This document shows, in pieces, positions 6,126 to 9,040 of a stretch of DNA of 9,040 bases; the first letter of the stretch is position 1; the number at the start of each line of letters is the position of its first letter. This DNA comes from an uncultured Dechloromonas sp. (GTDB lineage: Bacteria > Pseudomonadota > Gammaproteobacteria > Burkholderiales > Rhodocyclaceae), in the NCBI GenBank assembly GCA_946477505.1, contig CAMKYP010000129.1, forward strand, positions 1 through 9,040. Reading direction: 5' to 3'. A program made the translations under genes and the position numbers. The notes below the pieces were generated by a model. That model was given only the letters and a program-made list of their open reading frames with translations, searched no databases and had not been told where the DNA came from.

Positions 6126-7411
6126 AGTGACAGGCGGGCGAGCAGGCCGCCGCCGGGATTGTTCAGGAGTTCCAGGCGGCCTTCGTGCAGGCGGGCAATG
6201 CGTTCAACGATGGCCAGGCCCAGACCCGTTCCGGTTGCGTTGCTACGCGCCGTTTCCAGCCGCGTGAAAGGGCGCTTCAGACGGTCCACTTCGCTTTCCG
6301 GCACGCCGGGGCCGTGATCGCCGACTTCGATATGGATTTCCCGTGTGTCGGCCGAAAGGCGGAGGCTGATCTCGCCACCGGCATATTTGGCCGCGTTGTC
6401 GATCAGGTTGTTTACGGCGCGGGCAATGGCCTTCGGGCGCAGGCTGACATCGTCCAGTGCCGGTAGATCGGCGCTGATATGCCGGCCTACGTGGTTCTGG
6501 CGGGCTGCAATGGACGCCAGTAGCGCCGATAGATCGGTGAGCGAGGGCGGTTCGCCGGATTCGGCGCGGGCGTAATCCATGAATTGGGAGATCACGCTTT
6601 CCATCTGCTCGATGTCGGATACCACGCCCTGGCGGGCCTTTTCGTCGGATACGCTGAGTTCCGCCTCCAGCCGCAGGCGGGTCAGCGGGGTGCGCAAGTC
6701 ATGCGAGATGCCGGCAAGCACTTCGGAGCGCTCGCGCTCATTGCGTTGCAGATCGGCGGCCATGGTGTTGAAGGCGGTGGCGAGGCGCTTCAGTTCATCT
6801 GCGCCGTCTTCTGGCAAGGGGTCGGGTATTTGGCCGCGACCGACCGTTTCGGCTGATCTGGCCATCGCCTTGAGCGGTTTGCTGATGCGGGAGGCGATCA
6901 ACCAGGCGACGCCGAGGGCCAGCACAACGGCGAGCAATCCCCAGGTCAACCAATGCTGGGCGAATCTGCGGGTTGCCCGTTCGCGCGGCAGGACCAGCCA
7001 ATATTCCTCTTCGTCGGCATCGTCCAGGCGGAAGCTGACCCAGAAGCCCGGAACACCATCGACGCTGGCTGCAATCCGGGTGTGGTCGCCCAGACGTTGA
7101 TTGAGCTCCTTTTGCAGCAAGGTGAAAAAGCGTGATTCGGGCATGGCCTCGATCTGATCGCTGGGTTCGGCTGGCAGGAGGCGAATGCCCTCGCGGCTGG
7201 AAAATTCGGCAAACAGGCCAAAGCGGCGCTCGGGCGCGGCGGCGAATAGCGATGCCCGGATCAGGTTGACAGCAGAAGCCGCCAACTGGGCGGTTTCGCG
7301 GGCGCGTGGCTCGGCATCCATGTAGCGGAACAGGCTGAGCCAGGCTGCCGTCGTGAGCAGGACCAGGATGGCGAGCAGCAGAAAGGTGCGCGCCAGCAGC
7401 GTACGGGGCAT
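6110..7411 (-). CDS. envZ: EnvZ-like osmosensor-type histidine kinase
   Basis: This inner-membrane kinase is expected to phosphorylate the OmpR-type regulator encoded just upstream. From the ATG at 7409-7411 it is 433 residues. Transmembrane helix 1 is at about 9-29, a periplasmic domain at 30-154 and helix 2 at about 155-174. HAMP (about 174-226) follows. The H-box is AGISHDLRTPLTRLRLE with phosphoacceptor H237. The ATPase boxes are NNLIDNAAKYA (334-344), GDHGPGVP (364-371), PFTRLETARS (381-390) and GTGLGLAIV (394-402). I chose this start because PRTLLARTFLLLAI matches the EnvZ N-terminus and lies 4 nt after the regulator's stop. An in-frame ATG at 7433-7435 would add 8 residues and overlap ompR. 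The gene name reflects similarity of H-box and partner; osmolarity as the signal is not shown. Confidence 0.92.
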   Translation of the reverse strand: MPRTLLARTFLLLAILVLLTTAAWLSLFRYMDAEPRARETAQLAASAVNLIRASLFAAAPERRFGLFAEFSSREGIRLLPAEPSDQIEAMPESRFFTLLQKELNQRLGDHTRIAASVDGVPGFWVSFRLDDADEEEYWLVLPRERATRRFAQHWLTWGLLAVVLALGVAWLIASRISKPLKAMARSAETVGRGQIPDPLPEDGADELKRLATAFNTMAADLQRNERERSEVLAGISHDLRTPLTRLRLEAELSVSDEKARQGVVSDIEQMESVISQFMDYARAESGEPPSLTDLSALLASIAARQNHVGRHISADLPALDDVSLRPKAIARAVNNLIDNAAKYAGGEISLRLSADTREIHIEVGDHGPGVPESEVDRLKRPFTRLETARSNATGTGLGLAIVERIARLHEGRLELLNNPGGGLLARLSLPVRR

Positions 7412-7415
7412 TGGC

Positions 7416-8141
7416 TCAATCCCGGGGGGCGCCATCCGGCACGAAGACGTAGCCGAAGCCCCAGACGGTCTGCAGGTAGCGCGGTTGCGCCGGATCGGTC
7501 TCGATCAGTTTCCGCAGGCGGGAAACCTGGACGTCGATGGCCCGGTCGAAAGGGCCTTGTTCGCGGCCTCGGGCCAGCGTCATCAGTTTGTCGCGCGACA
7601 GCGGCTGGCGCGGGTGCTGGAGTAGCACCTTGAGTACCGCAAATTCGCCGGTGGTCAGCGGTTGCAGTTCTTCGCCGCGCTTGAGGGTGCGGGCAGAGAG
7701 ATCGACTTCGATGTTGCTGAAGCGAATGGTTTCCACTTCGCCTTCCGGTGCGCCTGGCGGCTTGCTACCCTGGCGGCGCATGACGGCATGGATGCGGGCG
7801 AGCAACTCGCGCGGGTTGAAGGGTTTGGGCAGGTAGTCGTCAGCACCCATTTCGAGCCCGACGATACGGTCGACCTCGTCACCCTTGGCGGTCAGCATGA
7901 TGATCGGCGTCTGGTCGCCCTGGCCGCGCAGGCGGCGGCAGATCGAGAGTCCGTCTTCACCGGGCATCATCAGGTCGAGGACGATCAGGTGATAGTGTTC
8001 CCGGGCACGCAGCTTGTCCATCTGCTGTCCGTCGGCGGCCGCCTTGACCTCGAAACCCTGTTCGCCCAGATAGCGCGTCAGCAGGTCGCGCAAGCGTGAA
8101 TCGTCATCGACGACGAGAATGTGATGGTGTTGTTCGTTCAT
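7416..8141 (-). CDS. ompR: OmpR-family response regulator
   Basis: A 241-residue DNA-binding regulator. The receiver domain has the acidic residues D12-D14, phosphoacceptor D56 in IVLDLMMPGEDG, T84 and K106 in LPKPFNP. The winged-helix domain covers about residues 140-236 and ends with DVQVSRLRKLIE and a TVWGFGYVFVPDG that is close to OmpR proper rather than to PhoB or KdpE. The ATG at 8139-8141 (MNEQHHHILVVDDD) is the natural start: the open frame continues upstream to 8327 but adds 62 residues with no receiver homology, and it runs through the divergent promoter region. It forms an operon with the kinase gene, 4 nt apart. No clear Shine-Dalgarno sequence precedes the ATG. It probably regulates the divergent small exported gene and itself. 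Confidence 0.95.
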   Translation of the reverse strand: MNEQHHHILVVDDDSRLRDLLTRYLGEQGFEVKAAADGQQMDKLRAREHYHLIVLDLMMPGEDGLSICRRLRGQGDQTPIIMLTAKGDEVDRIVGLEMGADDYLPKPFNPRELLARIHAVMRRQGSKPPGAPEGEVETIRFSNIEVDLSARTLKRGEELQPLTTGEFAVLKVLLQHPRQPLSRDKLMTLARGREQGPFDRAIDVQVSRLRKLIETDPAQPRYLQTVWGFGYVFVPDGAPRD

Positions 8142-8148
8142 GCTGGCA

Positions 8149-8154
8149 AGGATA
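8149..8154 (-). promoter_or_regulatory. Candidate -10 element for ompR-envZ
   Basis: On the minus strand TATCCT lies 7 nt before the ompR ATG, with no Shine-Dalgarno sequence between. It matches the consensus TATAAT at four of six positions. No convincing -35 is visible. The geometry repeats that of the other unit-first genes here, which is the main reason for listing it. Confidence 0.25.
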
Positions 8155-8214
8155 AGGGCTGACGATGAATGAAGCGCATTAAATGGTAACAAGCTTTTGC
8201 ACCGCCCGGCCGGG

Positions 8215-8232
8215 AAACATATTCTTACATCT
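8215..8232. promoter_or_regulatory. Candidate OmpR binding site
   Basis: The stretch AAACATATTCTTACATCT contains two ACAT cores, at 8217-8220 and 8227-8230, exactly 10 bp apart in the same orientation. OmpR-family regulators bind as tandem dimers to half-sites about one helical turn apart, and E. coli OmpR sites carry a similar (G/T)AAACAT core. It sits in the ompR divergent region, 74 bp from the ompR start and about 70 bp upstream of the start of the exported protein. A 10-bp GC palindrome (8205-8214) abuts it. Similarity was judged by eye. Confidence 0.35.
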
Positions 8233-8290
8233 GGGCCGACTTGCTGTGCTTGCGTGGGGGGACAATGGTGCCGTCCTCTCGTCCGCTCGC

Positions 8291-8296
8291 TACAAT
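8291..8296 (+). promoter_or_regulatory. Candidate -10 element for the small exported gene, leaderless layout
   Basis: TACAAT lies 6 nt before the ATG at 8303. There is no Shine-Dalgarno sequence and no obvious -35 at 17 nt, as expected if an activator such as OmpR bound upstream helps polymerase. The predicted transcript would start at or beside the A of the ATG. Confidence 0.4.
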
Positions 8297-8302
8297 TCGT
8301 AC

Positions 8303-8584
8303 ATGAAACGTCTGTTCGCCTCTTCACTCCTCTTTCTGAGCCTGCTCGGCCCGGTGGGTGGCGTGTCGGCGCAGCAGGGCTATTGGCGCGACCTGCCTCC
8401 CGATGAACGGCGGCAGATGCGCCAGCAGATGCGCGAACATTGGCAGCAGGAGCGGGAGATTCGCCGCGACGAACCGCCGCCGCGCTGGCGCGACATCCCG
8501 CCGGAAGACCGGCGGCGTCTGCGCGACGATATGCGCGAGCAACGTGGCCTTCAGGAGGCCCACGGTTTCCACGGAAGGCGGTAG
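8303..8584 (+). CDS. Small exported protein with two WRD-PP-RR motif repeats
   Basis: From the ATG at 8303 the product is 93 residues. It begins with a clear signal peptide: MKR, a hydrophobic core LFASSLLFLSLLG, then GGVSA with predicted cleavage after A23, so it is probably periplasmic. The mature part is very rich in Arg, Glu, Gln and Pro and consists of two copies of one unit: residues 27-46 (YWRDLPPDERRQMR...MREH) and 61-80 (RWRDIPPEDRRRLR...MREQ), identical at 11 of 20 positions and joined by a DEPPP linker. It recalls the Arg-rich helical periplasmic proteins of the DUF3106/Spy-CpxP kind, but I do not recognise a specific family. An open frame exists back to 8183, but that start would bury the signal peptide. 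The divergent position next to ompR-envZ suggests it is a target or modulator of that system. Confidence 0.8.
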   Translation: MKRLFASSLLFLSLLGPVGGVSAQQGYWRDLPPDERRQMRQQMREHWQQEREIRRDEPPPRWRDIPPEDRRRLRDDMREQRGLQEAHGFHGRR

Positions 8585-8617
8585 CGGGCGGGGATTGCGG
8601 GGAGACTTAATCGCTGA

Positions 8618-8645
8618 ACCGGCGAGGCTCCGGTAAAATGCCGGT
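8618..8645 (+). repeat. CCGGT repeat and alternative small hairpins before tsaB
   Basis: ACCGG (8618-8622) can pair with either of two CCGGT copies, at 8630-8634 or 8641-8645; the second overlaps the spacer between the -10-like box and the tsaB ATG. Only one pairing can form at a time. There is no T-tract, so this is not a typical terminator. Five-base stems in GC-rich DNA can be chance. Confidence 0.2.
8634..8639 (+). promoter_or_regulatory. Candidate -10 element for tsaB
   Basis: TAAAAT lies 8 nt before the tsaB ATG at 8648. No Shine-Dalgarno sequence lies in the intervening GCCGGTCC, and no clear -35 is seen. It would give a leaderless or nearly leaderless message, matching the ispD arrangement. 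Confidence 0.4.
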
Positions 8646-8647
8646 CC

Positions 8648-9040
8648 ATGCTCATCCTTGCTCTTGAAACCTCCACCGAACTCGGTTCCTGCGCGCTTTG
8701 GCGCGATGGTGCAGTGACCGAGTTCCGCTGCCCGGAAAAACGGCCGCATTCCGAAACCCTGCTACCGCTCGTCCGCGACCTGCTGGCAGAATCCGGCGTG
8801 CGTATCGGCGATCTCGATGCGATCGCCTTCGGTGTCGGGCCGGGCGCCTTCACGGGGTTGCGTGTGGCTTGCGGCGCCGCTCAAGGGCTGGCAGTCGTTG
8901 CCGGCTTGCCGTTGATCCCGGTGACCAGCCTCGAGACCCTTGCAACCGAGGCGGGGGGCGATCGCGTGCTAGCAGTGCTCGATGCACGCATGGGCGAGGT
9001 GTATTCCGCTTGCTACGAGCGAGAGGAGGCGGGCCACGCC
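8648..9040 (+). CDS. tsaB: tRNA threonylcarbamoyladenosine biosynthesis protein TsaB, N-terminal part
   Basis: The frame is open from the ATG at 8648 to the window edge, giving 131 residues of a protein usually about 220-240 long. The start LILALETSTELGSCAL is the ASKHA-type phosphate-binding loop of TsaB/TsaD. FGVGPGAFTGLRVACGAAQGLA (about 58-79) is the family's most conserved block, followed by PVTSLETLA and VLDARMGEVY. TsaB partners TsaD and TsaE to attach the threonylcarbamoyl group to A37 of ANN-decoding tRNAs; TsaB itself is the non-catalytic scaffold for TsaD. The gene follows the small exported gene after a 63-bp gap with its own promoter-like box, so it may be independently transcribed. 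The 3' end is missing because of the window boundary. Confidence 0.95.
   Translation, partial: MLILALETSTELGSCALWRDGAVTEFRCPEKRPHSETLLPLVRDLLAESGVRIGDLDAIAFGVGPGAFTGLRVACGAAQGLAVVAGLPLIPVTSLETLATEAGGDRVLAVLDARMGEVYSACYEREEAGHA

Noticed and set aside
8205..8214. CCCGGCCGGG palindrome as an operator in its own right
   Set aside because: A 10-bp palindrome of only G and C is easily found by chance in DNA of this composition; noted only as a neighbour of the ACAT pair.
8183..8302. Upstream start for the small exported protein
   Set aside because: It would place about 40 residues before an otherwise textbook signal peptide and would run through the putative OmpR site.
8142..8327. 62-residue N-terminal extension of the ompR frame from a start at 8327
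   Set aside because: It has no receiver-like sequence, overlaps the divergent gene's start and the promoter region, and the internal ATG at 8139-8141 gives a standard OmpR N-terminus.

Overview
The window is GC-rich, densely coded bacterial chromosome with short intergenic gaps. The isoprenoid, EnvZ/OmpR and TsaB proteins look proteobacterial. Gene order, the c-di-GMP/HDOD signalling cluster and the A/T-rich boxes just upstream of start codons suggest a betaproteobacterium, perhaps of the Rhodocyclales (Dechloromonas/Azonexus type). That placement is inferred from sequence style and was not tested by a search. I see no IS element, integrase, CRISPR array, tRNA or rRNA.

Left part (1-1865): the N-terminus of an MgtC/SapB-type membrane protein leaves the window on the minus strand. 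Divergent from it is a three-gene unit: ispD and ispF, consecutive-pathway MEP isoprenoid enzymes joined by an ATGA overlap, then thpR, a 2H RNA phosphodiesterase whose GTG start lies inside the end of ispF. An A-tract/hairpin/T-tract structure at about 1889-1930 may terminate this unit.

Centre (1974-6120): a three-gene signalling unit joined by two ATGA overlaps. It encodes (a) a 998-residue multidomain protein read as pseudo-receiver / PAS / degenerate GGDEF (GGDVF) / intact EAL / second receiver-like domain / coiled coil / PAS, (b) a 104-residue protein with a small glycine/proline-marked motif, and (c) an HDOD-domain protein. The likely output is c-di-GMP hydrolysis controlled by sensory input, with the two small partners as regulators or effectors. 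This is the least ordinary part of the window.

Right part (6110-9040): an envZ-like histidine kinase and ompR-like response regulator run on the minus strand, convergent with the HDOD gene; a strong hairpin covers both stop codons. Divergent from ompR is a small exported protein built from two copies of a WRD-PP-RR-R-MRE motif. The shared 161-bp intergenic region carries an OmpR-site-like pair of ACAT half-sites 10 bp apart. The window ends inside tsaB, for tRNA threonylcarbamoyladenosine synthesis.

Across the window, genes that begin transcription units (ispD, the EAL protein, ompR, the small exported protein, tsaB) lack a clear Shine-Dalgarno sequence and have a -10-like hexamer 6-8 nt before the start codon. 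ispF and the 104-residue gene, which are internal to operons, have Shine-Dalgarno sequences. This suggests leaderless transcripts.
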